Part shown: piece by piece, positions 33,041 to 46,565 of the stretch
How positions within the stretch are numbered: the first letter of the stretch is position 1
Layout: the number at the start of each line of letters is the position of its first letter
Source of the DNA: Edaphochlamys debaryana
Taxonomy: Eukaryota; Chlorophyta; Chlorophyceae; Chlamydomonadales
NCBI GenBank assembly: GCA_016858145.1
Contig: JAEHOE010000137.1
Location: 186,001-250,000, forward strand
DNA length: 64,000 nucleotides
Reading direction: 5' to 3'
Program-made: the position numbers and the translations under genes
The notes under the pieces: generated by a model
What the model saw: the letters and a program-made list of their open reading frames with translations, nothing else
Told to the model about the DNA's origin: nothing
Databases searched by the model: none

Positions 33041-36000
33041 CTACCGCCGTCCAGTGTCAAGAATTGACCCGGCGCGCCCTCCCCGCGAGCCCAGTGCCCC
33101 CGTACCCGCTCCGCCGGCTCCCGACGCTGGCCTGCCTGACCCTGGCATCCCCAGCCCGTACCCCGCGCCCCTCGAAGCCGACAGACCCATGCCCCCGCCG
33201 CTCATCGGCCGCCCGGCCGCTATCCCTCCCGTCATGGGCGTCATCCTCGCTGCCGCCGCCCGCGCCCGTGCCTCCGCTGGCTCCAAGAAATCGCTGCTAG
33301 CGGTGCTGGCGTCGTCATCATAATAGCCCGCCTCCGAACCAGCTGCACTGCCGCCCTGCAGGCTGCCGCCTCGGCCCAGCCCCGCCGGGTACCCTGCCCC
33401 TGCCGCAGGCATGCCGAAGCCCCGGGAGCCCCCCCGCGGCTCAGTGAAGTCGATCCGTCGCGGCGCGATGGGCGCAGAGGCTGTGAGCGGCGTGGCGCCG
33501 CGGGCCAGCGGCATCGGGCTGCCGGCCGCTGGGCGAGCCAGGCCGAAGCCGCCGAACGGCTGGGAGGGCTGCGCCCGCGAGGGGCCCGGCTCCGGGTACA
33601 GGGCTCGCAGGTCCACCCTGTGTTGGTAACGTGGTAGCACGGGGAGGGTTACGTTGGTAAGGTCGCGGATTTGTGGCCGAATGTGCACCGCTGCAGCCCG
33701 TGTATATGAGCACGATACGTATGGCCTTAACCGGCTTGCCGGAGCCCTCGTGAGATCAGAATGCAGGCCTCACCTGTCGTCGATGGATTCCGCCATGTCG
33801 ACGGCGCTGAGGGAGTCGGCCCTCCGTGCCGCCACGCGTGCCGGTGTCAGGCCTGACGCCGGGCCGCGGCCCTTGCCGGGCGACAGCAGCCCGGGCGTTT
33901 GCTGCAGGTAACAGGGCACCAACGTGCATCAGATAGTGTTCCTCACGTTGCAACCACCCCGCAGTCGACTACCGGTACCAGTACCCGTCGAGTCGACCTC
34001 CGCCTCGCCGCTCACCCGCACAATGTCGAACGCCTGCGGCCCCAGGTCGCGCCCGCCCGCTCCGGACGAGAAGCCCGTGCTGGCGCTACCCACGCTGCCC
34101 ATGCTGGCCAGGCTCGCCACGCTGTCGCGGCGCTGGCGGCTGGCCGACACGGTGCGCCGCGTGAGCGCCAAGAAGGATGCCACCTCCTGGCGCCGCTCCG
34201 CCGCCTGCTGCAGCGCGGCCGAGGGGTACAGACCGTCCAGGACGGAGCTGGAGGCGGCCAGGGCCTAAGGGCAAAAGGGGCAGCCAGGACATAAGACACA
34301 TCAGTATTGTAGCCGTGTCAGTTGTGGTGGTGCCATGAGTGTTGTAGAAGAGCGGGTTAGGGCGGAGCTCGACCCAGATGGATATCAGGCACCCCTCATC
34401 CCCGGCTCGCCTGGTCGTTTCCGGCCATGGCAGCCATGCGGGTGACCAGGCGCCGCTCCATGCCGTGCTCCCGAGGAGACATGTAGGGCGAGCCGGGGTC
34501 GATGCCGCCCTCACGCATCGCCTGCGGGGAGGGGGCACGTGGGCATGTGAGAACATTCATGAGCGGCTGGCCTGACCAGGGTCCAGCAGCGGCTGGCCAC
34601 TCCTCAACCCCAGGGCTCAGCCCCTGGGCCCGCGGGTTTCACAGTGGATTTGCAAGGCCGCAAGTGGCCTGTGCACAGCGCACCTGCGTGTACTTGAACC
34701 AGACGTCGAAGGCGCCGCCGAGGATGCGCATGCGGCGGCCCTTGGACACCTGGGCGGACGGACAGAGCAGCACACAGGCAAACGCTGAGCTGAGAATGCA
34801 TATATATACATGCACGCCTCGCCAACAAACCCCAAGGCTCCCGCTCCAGTTCAACCGCACAGGCGAGCTCTAGCGTCCCACTTACACTACACATCTACAA
34901 GCTATCCTTTGCAGCCCCTACCGTCCCTCTTACCTGGTCCACCAGGTCCAAGAGGTCGCCCTTGCGCGCCACGGCCGCACGCCAGGCATCGAACGCGCGC
35001 CCCCGCAGCTCCAGCCCGCGCGCCGCCTCGGCCGCGGCCATGGCCCGCCGCAGCACCCGCCGCCGCTCCCCCACCACCGAGTGGTGCTCCCGCCAGGCCG
35101 TCAGCGCGGTGGCTAGCAGGCTGATGCGCCGCTGGGCGTCGGCGGCGACGATGGCCTCGGCGGCCGCAACGGCGCCAGCGCGCGCCGTGGCGCGCCAGTA
35201 GCGCAGGGGCCGTGCCAGGAGGCGGAAGCGGAGCACCGCGGCCTGCGGGCACCATGGCAAGGTAGGAACAATAAAGTTCAATAAGTGCAACAGCTGCCCA
35301 TGGCTGCCTGCTGCTTTGCAGAAGCCAGCACAGCGGCTGCTTGGGGAACCTATCCTCTCCCGCAGCTTGGTGCAGGCCTAGAGCCTTTCACGGGCAGCCC
35401 CCGCACCTGCTTCTCCAGGCGCGCCTTCTTCCGCCCCGCATACTCGCGCCAGTCCGCAAAGGCGCTGGCCAGGGCCCTGCCGCGGTAGGCGTTGAGGCGG
35501 CGGGCCACCTGCCGGAAGATACCAGCCTGAGGCAGAAACGGGCGGGCGCGAGCAGCAAGAGCATTTCAACAGGGTACCACCGGTGTTTCTGCGGACCTGA
35601 CGGCCTGGCACACGACGAGTGGGCATGCAGGTGCCTACCGTAGTTACTGCATCATGCGGGGGGTGCAAGGGAGGCGCGGGAGCGCACCTGCATTCTCCAG
35701 GACCGGAAGGAGAGCTCCATCAGCTCCGCCTTGCGCCGCGCCGCCAGCTCGTCGCCCCGCCGCAGCGCCTCCACCAGGGCGCGCTGTTTGCGGATGAACA
35801 CGGCACGCTTGATGGCCTGGGCCTGCGGGGATACGACCAGGACACATGGGTGAGTGCGGGCAACACAAGCGCGGCTTCGCATAGAAGCCATTGAGGGGAG
35901 CAAGACGGGGCATGTCAAGGAGAAGTGTAGAAGGCGTGCCCGCTATGTCGTACCTGGGCGTACTGCAGCCAGGCGCTGAAGCATCGGGCCATGGAGCCGT

Positions 36001-39000
36001 AGAGGATGACACGCGCCGCCTGCCACAGCCGCGCGCGGGCCTGCCGCAGCTCCTGCGTGCGCTCCGCCCAGCCCAGCAGCGCGCGCCGGGCGTACAGGCG
36101 GCGGAAGGTGGTGCGGGCCAGCCACAGCCGCCGCATCTCCGCCATCGCCTGGGGGGGGGGGGGTGAGCATGCGAGAGCCAGGTCGATGAGGGAAGCGGGT
36201 AAGCATCAGGGCGAGCAGAGACCTCCGTGGAATGCCTTTCATCCTTATAGGTACGGTACTGAAGACCCTAGCCGCCCACCTGGTACGCGAGCTGCTGGTG
36301 CATGTGAGCCACCAGCTCCTTGCCGCGCCTGCTCTCCGCCGCGGCGGCCCTCCAGCCGGCGAGGCTGCGTCGCAGCAGCCTGCCTACGTGCAGCTCACCG
36401 CCCCGCTCCACGCCCGCCTGGAACACGGCCTCTCGCCAGGTGTAGAAGGCCCAGTCCAGGGTGCGGCCCAGCACGCGCAGCGCCAGGCGGCGCGCGGCGG
36501 CGCGGCGCTGCATGAAGTCCAGCCAGCCGTTGAAGGCGAGGGCCAGGTCGCGGTGCAGCCAGCGCGCGTAGATGCCGCGGGCGGCCTGTTGGGGACGGAA
36601 AAGGCCGGAAAGGCTTTGTCAATGATTGGCACGCACAGCCTTGAAATAGGTTTGAGGATACAGGGCCGGGGCCGGGGCTAGGGCAACGGGCCAACGCACC
36701 TCGAGCGCCGCCTTGTGGTCTGCCAGGGCCTGCTTCCAGGCCTCCCAGGCCATGGACAGCGCGCGGGCCATGATGCGCGTGAGGATGCCCTTGAGCAGCG
36801 CCCACTGCCGCGCCACGCGCCGCCACTCGTGGAAGGCACCGCTGAGCGTGCGACCGAAGATCTGCGGGTGTCGGGCGCAACCATGCAGGTGTCAAGGGCC
36901 GGTCTTGCCTTTCGGGGGTTGTGGGCAGGGGCAGGGGACATGGCTGCCCAAACACGGCCAAGGGTGCGAGGAACTCACCAACTCTTGCACCCACTGCGCC
37001 GAGCGGCGCAGCCTGCCCAGGTAGTGGGCCATGACCCGCCACCTGCGAGGAAAGCACGCCACACCCCATGTCGAACCTTAGGGCCACGCCTATGGTGTGC
37101 AAAAGCCGCTTTCCCCACTCAAGGCGCTGCTGAACCCAGCATTTGTGCAGATACACCGTAAAGAAAGGCCCTGAGCTCACTCGTTGAACACGGCCCTGGA
37201 CGTCTTGGCGTGCGCCTGAGCCAGCAAATGCCCGAGCTTCTGCTTCAGCGCGCGGTTGCGCAGCGTGTGGCCCTGCCAAGTGGACCAGGCGCGCCACAGC
37301 AGGCCGCCTGAGGTCAGGAAGGGCGATGGGGGACGGGGCATGTTTGGGCGGGGATCAGGACCAGGGGCGCATTCCGCAGAGAGGGGGCACACCACTTGCA
37401 CGAGGCAAGTTGCGAGGCCTCACGAACTCCAGGACTAGTTGCGCGGCGTGACGCATACCGTACCTGCGTACGACATGACCGCTTGGGCGGCCTTCTTGCG
37501 CAGGTAGCGCGCGTCACGGGCGTTGTCGATCCAGGTGTAGAAGGCAAGCGCCAGGGGCCAGTTGCGCAGGCTGCCGGTCACAAAAACAAGAGCAGTCAGC
37601 TTAGGCCGGTCTCGACAATGGCGGATGCTAGGGCTCCAGCAGCTACCAGGATCTCTTCAGCACTGGCACGCCGGTCCTGCAATCTTACCGCACTGCCGCG
37701 TACTGCACGACGTCTGCCAACTTCGGCTTGGACGCGGTGCGCTGCTGGATGGTCCGCTGGTCGGCCTTGCGCCGCCGGGCCTCCGCCACCACCTCCCTGC
37801 AAACATGAACCACGCAAGCGAGCACACTCAGCCCAGCCCAGCCATCAAGACTCCTGGGCATGATGGAATCCCCCCTCGCCGCAAGCTGCATGCAACAAAG
37901 ACGAGATCCTTTCTGGCCTCAAGTGCCCAGTCCCCACCCAATTAAACAACCACTCCCCACCTACCGCCAGCCGAAGAACGACAGCGCCATTGAGCCCAGC
38001 AGCACACGCTCCAGGATGGCCTTGAGCTTGGCCATCTTGCGCGCCTCCTCGCGCCACGTGCCGAAGATGCCGCCCAGCGTGCCGCGGCGCAGGCGGTCCG
38101 TGACCAGGTGCGACACGGACTTGAGCCGGCGCGAGTAGCTGGCGTAGTCCTTCCACGCCCCGAACGTGCCGGTGAGGGTGGACGCGAGCATGCGCCGGGC
38201 GATGGTGGCGCCGGTGGACTTGAGGAAACGGCGTCGTTGTGTTGCCTCGAGCCAGGCGCGGAGCGCGGCGCGGCGGGCGCCGGTGCGTGTGCGGCTGAGC
38301 AGGTGGTGCGCGGCGTGCTTGAGGCGGGCCCGGTAGGCGGCCTCGTCCCGCCAGGTGCCCAGCACTGCCGACAGGGCGCCGCGGCGGGTGCGCATGGAGA
38401 GCAGCCGCCCAATCTGCGATGAGTGGAGGCAGGCATGGGGTAAGGAAGGTGAAGACGGAATGAGGCATGCCCCGTTGGTTGGGGTAAACGGCGTTAGCCA
38501 TCTGCTTGCAGCGGCGTGGTGAGTCATGGGGCGGTAACTCACGTCCTTGAGGCGGCGTCGGGAATCTGCGTAGTCCCGCCAGCCGCCCATCGCCGAGGCG
38601 ATGAGCATGTTGCGCCAGCGCTTGGCCACCTTGCCGCCAATGTTCTTGAGGCTGCGGGAGCGGGAGGCGTGCTTCCGCCAGGCCTCGACCGCGTCTGCAA
38701 GGGCGCATGCAGGAAGGATCTCACACCTCAGATCCTCCTCATGAACGGCAATTGGGCGCAGCCTAAGCGCGGTCACGGCTCCGCCGTCAGCCGGGCAGCT
38801 GCGGCGTGCACTCCCGGGCCAAGCAGCGGTGGCAGGCAGGCCTTTGGGGTGCCCCAGTGGGGTGCAACAACGCACCGTAGAGGCGGTTGCGGCTCCAGAA
38901 GCCCACGGCGTTCTTCTCCTTGAGCAGCTCCCGCCAGGCCTGCAGCGCGCGGCGCGAGTGGCTGCGCTTGAAGGTGGCTTCCGCCGCACGCTTGCGGCGC

Positions 39001-42000
39001 CGGTAGTCGGCGTAATCCGCCAGGGCCGCCAGGGACTCGGCGGCGCTGCGGGACAGCCAGCGCCGCGCAATGCCGCGAGTGCGCTGGGGAGGACGAGGGA
39101 TCAAACGTGGGTAAGAGATTTGACTGCTCAAAACGTGGTGGGATAAGAGGCGAGCGGAGAAGGGGCAAGCAGGAAGGAGGGGCAAGGGCCGAAGATCTCA
39201 CCTCCTCTGCGCCGCGGAGGTGGCGGTGGTAGTCCTTCCAGGTGCGGAAGGCGCGGCCGGCGGTGCCCTGCAGCCAGTGCCTCAGCGCCCTGTCGTACAG
39301 CTCCTTGCGGCCCGCCCGGTGACCCATGTACGCGCGCCACACGTCCAGCCCACGGCGCAGCGACTGCGCAAAGGCAAAGTGCGGACGGGGGCCTTGTGAG
39401 CAAGGGGATTGAAGGGTACACCGCACAGCAATGTGCGGGGAGGCGGGTTGAGGATGGGGGGAGGAGTGCTGCGCTTACCGCCTTACGCGACCCGGCCTGC
39501 GCCAGGGCATAGCGGTCCCGCAGTCGCCGCCGGTAGTCAGCCTCACTGCGCCAGCCCTGCACGTAAACGACACGCAAGAGACGGAACAAGTCAGAAACTA
39601 TCAATAAACTTGACCGGACAGGGCTTGCCTCGTTTGTTGCTTGAGCTCCTTCTACGAAATAGCCCCCCAAACCCCTGCCTACCCGCAGAGCCCGTGCGAC
39701 GGAGCCCATGCGCCCCCGCAGCAGCACCGCCCGCTTGAGCTGCCGCCGCGTGGCGTTCCACCGCAGGGCGTCCATGGTGGCGCGCTGGCGGCTGAGGCGC
39801 CAGTAGCGCAGCGCGGCGTGCAGCATGCCGCGCTTGTAGCGGCGGTACGATGTGTAGTCCACCCAGGCCTCCAGGGCGTCAGCGAGCAGCTTCCGGTTCA
39901 GCTGCGAGGATTCGAGAACGCGGGGCGGAATGGTGATGCGTGCATACGTACATAGGTTGACTAGGTGCGGTATCGGTTTTGTGTGTGGGGTGCACAGGGG
40001 TGCACAGGGCGCGCTATCGCCTCCCGCCGATCACCGGCGGTTCCTCCCCTGCCACAGTGCCACACCGCACCTGGGTGCCCACCACCCCTAGCCGCCGGAC
40101 CCAGTCCGCGGCCAGCAGCGTGCGCAGCAGCCAGCCGCTCAGCGCCAATCGGGCCATGTAGCGCTGCCGGTGCGCCACCGCCCCGGCGATGCGGGCCTTG
40201 CGGATGACGTTGGCCCTGCGGGAACAAGCGGTGAGGGGCTTCGGTACAAGAGCTCCCCGCCGTGCTGCCTGACCGACCCTTCAAGTCTGTGCCAGCACCC
40301 GGCTCCATGGCACCCACTCACTTGAGCGCCGCAATCACACGCTCCTTGGCCCGCGTGGCTCGCACCAGTGCGTAGCCCGCGCCCCGCACGCGCAGGTCGC
40401 GGCGGTAGGCGGTCCAGTTGCGCCACCACACGAAGGCAGCGGCGCGGCGGCGCACCAGCCAGTGCAGCACCGCGCCCGCGATGGCCCGCCGGGTGGCAGC
40501 GCGGTGCCGTGCCACCGCGTACCAGCCGAACAGGGCGCCGCCCACCAGGCGGCTGCGGTAGTGCGCCATGGCCCTGCAGGACAGAGAACAAGGACCGCAA
40601 AACGCGGTTGAGCAGTGAGCCAGAGCCTGGCAGCCCATGCGTACCCCACTCCAGGGGGGGGGGGGTTTAGAGCCTGGCAATCCATGCCCGACACCAGCGC
40701 TGCCTGATCGTGCAAGCAGGGTTTGGTGAAAAGCTTGCTTGCCGCACCTGCGGGCCTTGTCGTTCTTCCACTGCAGCCAGCCCACGAGCTGCCGCCACGC
40801 GGCGATGATGCCGGCTTTGAGGACGTCGTTGCGCATGGAGCGGTACAGCAGCGCGCGGGAGAGTCGGGCCTGGGGTCGAGAGCGCCAAGGCGGGGAGCGG
40901 GCCAGGGATGAGCAGGGGACCTGGCCATGCCGGCGGCCAGGGTTTGGCCATGGGCCTCCCCATGACACGATACCGTCTCAGCATGCATCCGCTCATTTTG
41001 AGAGCCAAGCTTAGATTGGGTTTGGCAAGCCTCAGGCTAGCAATACAAGAGCCTAGCGGGATATCCCTGCCAGCCTGCCTGGTAGTCCTGCCACAGCTCC
41101 AGCATCACGGCGAGGCACAGCGCCAGGCGCCGCGTGCGGTAGTGCCGCCCGGCCAGGTTCCAGCGCGCGGCCTTGGCCCGCCAGCCCGCGTGCCGCTGCA
41201 GCCACGCCTCCCAGGCGCGTGCCTTTGTGGCTACGGACAGAAGCACAATGGGCGAAGGAGAAGTTGAGGGTCAGCATCGCCAGCAGTTCCGAACACGCGG
41301 TCGGGGGGCAAGGGTGCGTGTGAGACCCCAGGGGGAGGTTTCGGTGTGTGCGGTTTGAACGTACCTCGCTCCCAGTACAGAAGCCCCGCCAGCAGCTTCA
41401 TGCGCTTGGCGGTCACCAGCAGCACCCGCTCCCGCCAGGCGCGCAGCATGGCCGTCGCCTGGCGCCGGTGCAGCTTGATCAGGCTGAAAGGGGCGCAGGG
41501 AGTGGGACTGGCAAGGTCAAGGATGAAGTATGGCGGGAAGCATGGTTGCACATTGAGGTGATTTGGAGAGAGTTACTGGTAACATCCGACTTGCTACCGA
41601 CACCAGCCCGGGGCGCCCACCTTGATGCGACCAGCCGCCCGCGCTCTGCGCTCAGGCCCGCGGCGATGCGCCATGCGATGAGCGTGCGGCGCGTGCGCTG
41701 CGCCCGGGCGAGCACCAGCCGCTCCTCGCGCCACGCCACGTGCTTCTGCTTCGCCTCCACCGCAACCTGCACAAGCGTCAAACGAGCAGCCCAGGGGGCG
41801 GGTTGGGCGATGAGGCGGGCGATGAGGAAAGCAAGCTTTAGCACGAAGCTTCAAGGTCGCCATGCCCTGTTGGTATGGCCCAAGGCAGTCACGTGGAGCA
41901 GATGAGAGTGGATCACTCTATCCACCTTCCAGTGGCGCAGGCAGCGCCGTATCGTGCCGGCGCGCACCGTCGCCTTGGCCTCCGCCGCCCGGCGGACGTT

Positions 42001-45000
42001 GGTGTGCTCACGGTACCACTTTTTGAACGAAGTGCCCACCAGCCGGTGGACCTCGTTCCTGCCGGAAACAAGCAAGCAGAGACACGTTTCACCACCTGAC
42101 CTTGACATAGCAACACGCTGGCCCCCTCCCTGACGCCCATCCCTTATCCCCCGTGCCCCGCCTTCTTGCCAGGTGCTCCCCGTTAGCATCACTACACATG
42201 GGGGCCGTGCCGTACCTCATGATGAGCTGCATGGACACCATGAGGTGCTTGCGCTCGAGCACCAGCCCCCGCCACCCCAGCACCACCAGCCGGGCCTTGC
42301 GCGCCTCCATGGCGTGGCGGGACTGCGCAGCGCGCCGCCTGCGGAACCACCACCATGGGCCGGGGACAGATGCTCAGTCCATGCTTTAAAGGCGCACTTA
42401 AAAAGACACTACCCCGCGCCAGCCCGCAAGGCGCTTGTCGACCCTGCATGGCCAAGCCCCGGGGTGCTACGAGACAAGACCCTGCATGGCCAAGCCCAGT
42501 ATCCCAGCAGCTCCTTGCCTGCGGTCCGCCTTGGTGTCGTACCGGTCCACCCAGGCGTAGAAGGCCTCCCGCAGCAGCGGCCGCAGGATGCGCTGGGCGT
42601 GTGCGCGCGCCGCAGTCGTGGCGCGGTGCGAGGCCGCCACCGCCTCCCGCCACTGCGCCCAGCTCCCCGACAGCGCCCTGTGCGGGGGTTGACATGATGG
42701 ACGATCAACGCATCATCATGTGTTGTATCTCTGGCACGCATCATGCCCCCCCTTCCTTCGGCTGCCAACTAATGCCCAGCCTCTGCTTCTGCGTGGTCTG
42801 CTTATGGCTGCACGACGCGCCCTGATGCACCCCACCTAGGGAAGCGGCCTCGGGGCACCGCACCCGGCCGCACTGCACCCCACCTGTTAGACCACCAGCC
42901 GAGCGCCTGGCGCAGCTTCTCCCGCTTCAGCCGCTTGGCCTGGTGCGCCTCGGCCCACTTGTTGAAGGCCCAGGTCAGCGTGAGGTTGCGCATGCGGAAC
43001 ACCGCCGTGCGCAGCTTGGCGTTGGTGTCGTGCCGGGCAGCGCGGTGGACCATGAGCGTCTGCACGTGGAACGGTGGGACATGTTGAGTTTGCCTTCCGT
43101 GTCGAGTGCGCCGAGAGCTTGACTCGAATTGGGCTGAGTGGGCCGCTGGGTGCGGCACTGGAGAACAGAGGCACCAAGAGAACAGAGGGGGCGCACCTAC
43201 CTGCAGCCCTGCCCGCAGCAGGCGGGTCCGCTCCGCCTCCTGAATGGTCTTGGCCGCCGCCGCCAGGCCCGACAGCATGCGGGCTGCCAGACGCCACTTG
43301 GTCATCAGCCGCCGGCTGCACACATGGGCGGCAGGGTGAGGTTGCACACGTCAGATGCAGCTGTGCCAGGTGGCTGCAGATCTAATCATGCAGCCCTTGC
43401 GTCCAAGCAAACTGCGCCCTGCGTCAAGGAAGGCACCAGCGCACACTCACAGCAGAAACTCCTCGCTCTTGCTGTAGAAGAGGCGCGCCTGCTCCACGTA
43501 CAGCCGCCACAGCGAGAAGCTGCCGCGTAGCGAGCGGCCGTGCCAAAACTCCAGCGCCTGAGCCACAGCCACGGCCTGCAGACAGGGCGAGAACGAAAGG
43601 TGAGGAGCGCACAGACCCACATGCTTGGGCGCTGGCTTCTCCCTGACCTCTCCCCTCTCCGCCACGCGGAAACATGGGACTCCCCCGGTCATTTGTTTTA
43701 GCCGCAAGGCCCCGGTAATCACACCCAAGACCTATCCACCCGCAGGGTGCATGTAACACGCGAGGAGTCAGGAGCCCACGCACCTTGCGCGAGTTGTGCT
43801 TGGTGTACCACCTCCACTGGTCCCAGCAGCTCCGCAGGTTGCGGCCCAGCCAGAACTCCAGCGCCTTGACCACCCCCGCCGCCTTGGAGGACCGCTCCTG
43901 CGTGAACCGCCGCCAGCGCTGCCAGTAGCCCGACAGGTTGCGCCCCGTCCACCAGTCCAGAGCCAGGGCCACCGACCGGTTCTGCGGAAAACGGTTGTGA
44001 GGAAAGGTCGGCTTGGAGGTTGAGGTTTGCTAGTGGGAGACAGCACGTGAAGGTTAGGCGCGCGTTGAAGTTTAGTGCGGTGGGCCGGAGAACAAATGAA
44101 AGCTGTTTGGACCCAGTGCTCTGCCAACGGCATACCTTGCGCTTGCCGCTGTCCGTGTGCGCCCGCCACTGCGCCCAGGCGCTCTGTAGCGAGCGGCCGT
44201 GCCAGAACTCCAGGGCCTTGGCCATACCCTGGGCCTGCGGGTCAGAAGATAAACGACAGATGCAGTCTCCACCGAGCATGCTTCGGCGGTCTGGGCAACT
44301 CAGGGTGCCTCGTGCCCCAAGGCTCTGGCGCACAGGCAGCAGCCCGCTGTCCACCCACCTTGCCGTAACGCGTCGCCGTGTACTGCCGCCAGGCGCGCAG
44401 GCACTTGAGCTTTAGCCGCCGGCGCCAGTGCTGGTCGCACTCGGAGCCCTTCTCCCGCAGGTACCGCGTCGTGGCGAGCCAGAGCCTGCGAGGCGGCACG
44501 CCGACAGAGAGGCTCAGCAAATGACCAGGGCAGCCCCCCGACCCACATCACGCTTTGCTGCATCTCGCCGCCCTCGCTCGGCCCGTATGCTTTCGGACGC
44601 TTTGCCCTGCCGTGCCTTCCTTTCCCTAGCTTATGCGAGCAGCCCTTCCCACCTGAAGCACCCGGCCTTGCTGTTGTCGAACCACATGGCCATGGCCAGG
44701 GCCCGCTTGCGTGGGCCCAGCTTGCGCCAGCGCTCGAAGCAGCGCCGCAGCAGGTTGATGGCCCAGAAGGACGTGGCCACGGCCCAGTTCCGCAGCGCCT
44801 GGTCCCGCTCGTACCTACGCCCGTGCCAAACAATGGGCACGAGGGTGATGGCGGCAACATGGCGTAAAGGAGCAGACCACAGCGAGACAGCAGTAAGGCA
44901 GAGCACGGGGCGGTGGGCAATCGTACCTTGACGTCCGCGCTGCAAAGGTCTTGCGCCGCCACGTCCGGAAGGCCCGAGCGAGGCGGTTGAAGTCGAGGTA

Positions 45001-46565
45001 GGCCTCCGTCTCCTCATCCAGGACGGCCTCACCCGCCCCGCCCATGGAGGCACCGCCTCCGCCACCTCTCCCAGCGCCGCCGCCTGTCCCGTCACCCCAC
45101 ATCCCGCCGCCTCCTCGCCCCGACCCCCATCCAGCGCCGTGCGGCATGCCGGCGGCGCTGCGGGGGTCGGTCCCTGCGTTGACGCCAGCGCCGCCAAGGC
45201 TCCCACCGAATTCGCCCGCCCCGTACCGCCCGCCTGGGGTGGCTCCGTACTGGCTCCCGGGTCCGTACTGGCCGCCAAAGGCGCCGCCCAGCGAGGGTCC
45301 GACCTGCGCTCCAGCGTCCGCCCCTGTCCCGAAACCGGCAGAGCTGGCCCGGTCTCCCCACCCTGGCCCGACCGCCGTTGACGGGAAGGACCCAACCGCC
45401 GGCGCCGGCGCTGCGAAGCCGCCCAGTCGGCTCGACTGCCCCAGCTGCGTGGCCCCGTTGGCTGCGTGCCTCGCGGCCTGGACGGCAGCGGTTGCCGCCG
45501 CGGCTGCGTCTGCGGCGCGCTGTGCTGCCTCCGCGGCTGCGTCCCGCGCTGCCCGGCTAGCCATCTCCTGGGCGAGCTGCTCGGGGGTGCGCGCCAGTGA
45601 GGCTGTCGAGCGGTACGGCGAGGAGCGGCGGATGGGCGACACGTGGGGAGAGTTTCTGCTACGGTAGATGGGGAAGGCGGACATGACGGAGGAGGTCGTG
45701 CCGCCCGCCGAGGACCGGCGCTGCCGGCTGGGGGACGCGTAGGGGCTGCCCCCGCCGCCACCACCCGAGAAGCGCCTGTGATGGGGGCCAAGCGGGAGGT
45801 TCGCGGTGAGGTTGTCCCGCTTAGCCCCGATGCAGTGGTAGGGGGCAGGTGCACAGAGCATTGCCGCGAGGCCAGGCCCAGAGTGGCTGCTGAAGGGGCA
45901 GGTGGCAGCTGCACAGCGGCTCAACGCCCGCCCGCTTACCCGGTCATGGTGGCCTCCCGCGTGAGCTTAGCCCACCAGTCCGTGGACGGGTCAAGGCTGA
46001 GCTTCAACAGCAGCCGGTAATAGTAAGTGTCCTCGTCGGGTTTGACCCCGTGGCGAGGTAGGATCACCTCATACGACTGTAAGATTGCGGGCAGCGTGAG
46101 GATGCCCGAACCTGTGAGACGGGAGGTAGCGTGACGGGCAAGGGGGTGGGGGTGTAAGGACCTGCGGACGGGTGGCCCCCAAGCGGTCCCCAGGTGCTTG
46201 GCTCAACCCCGCCCTTGTCCCTTGAGTCCCCAGCCCGTCGACTCCCCCCACCTTTGCCCTGGCGGTACGCTTTGATGATAGCCGCCTCGGCGTGGCGGAG
46301 GATTTCCGCCAACAGCGCGAAGTCATAACTGCTATACGGCTGGGGCGGACTAGGTAGCGCGCGGAATGTCTCATAAGCAATTGTGTCATCCTTGCCCTGG
46401 GCTCTCGCGGTGATGGCCCTGCACGGACGGGCCCGGGGTGAGGCACCGAAGCTCGCGCGTACCCCATCGCTCCATGGACCGTGACCCAGAAGCCTACCCG
46501 ACGTGCCGCAGCGGAGAGACCTCTGTAGCGAGAAATGGAGGGCTGCTAACGGTCATGGTGCCCAT
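33041..46565 (-). CDS. Sfi1-type centrin-binding repeat protein, 2546 aa, 41 exons
   Basis: Residues about 390-2190 are a continuous array of 25-35-residue helical units around a Trp, e.g. LRRCFERWRKL, KCLRAWRQYT, LSGYWQRWRRFT, MLRAWRER, GAFHEWRRV. This is the pattern of Sfi1, whose repeats each bind a centrin at spindle poles and basal bodies. Residues 1-135 are a separate module (ALLAEILRHAEAAIIKAYRQ, ILQSYEVILPRHGVKPDED); 136-385 are Ala/Gly-rich; the last 350 are Ser/Gly/Ala-rich. Exons 5' to 3': 46498-46565, 46252-46418, 45940-46111, 44927-45775, 44653-44814, 44359-44485, 44136-44234, 43784-43981, 43451-43575, 43201-43315, 42884-43059, 42519-42677, 42216-42338, 41926-42058, 41621-41766, 41365-41483, 41079-41230, 40748-40869, 40322-40573, 40071-40215, 39683-39901, 39479-39556, 39202-39363, 38876-39083, 38543-38694, 37965-38413, 37689-37796, 37464-37570, 37181-37307, 36979-37042, 36700-36861, 36280-36585, 35954-36148, 35688-35822, 35407-35526, 34934-35242, 34684-34749, 34411-34521, 34016-34264, 33774-33901, 33041-33617. 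Sum 7641 nt. Exons 12, 17 and 38 have GC donors. The first exon is the least certain. Confidence 0.85.
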
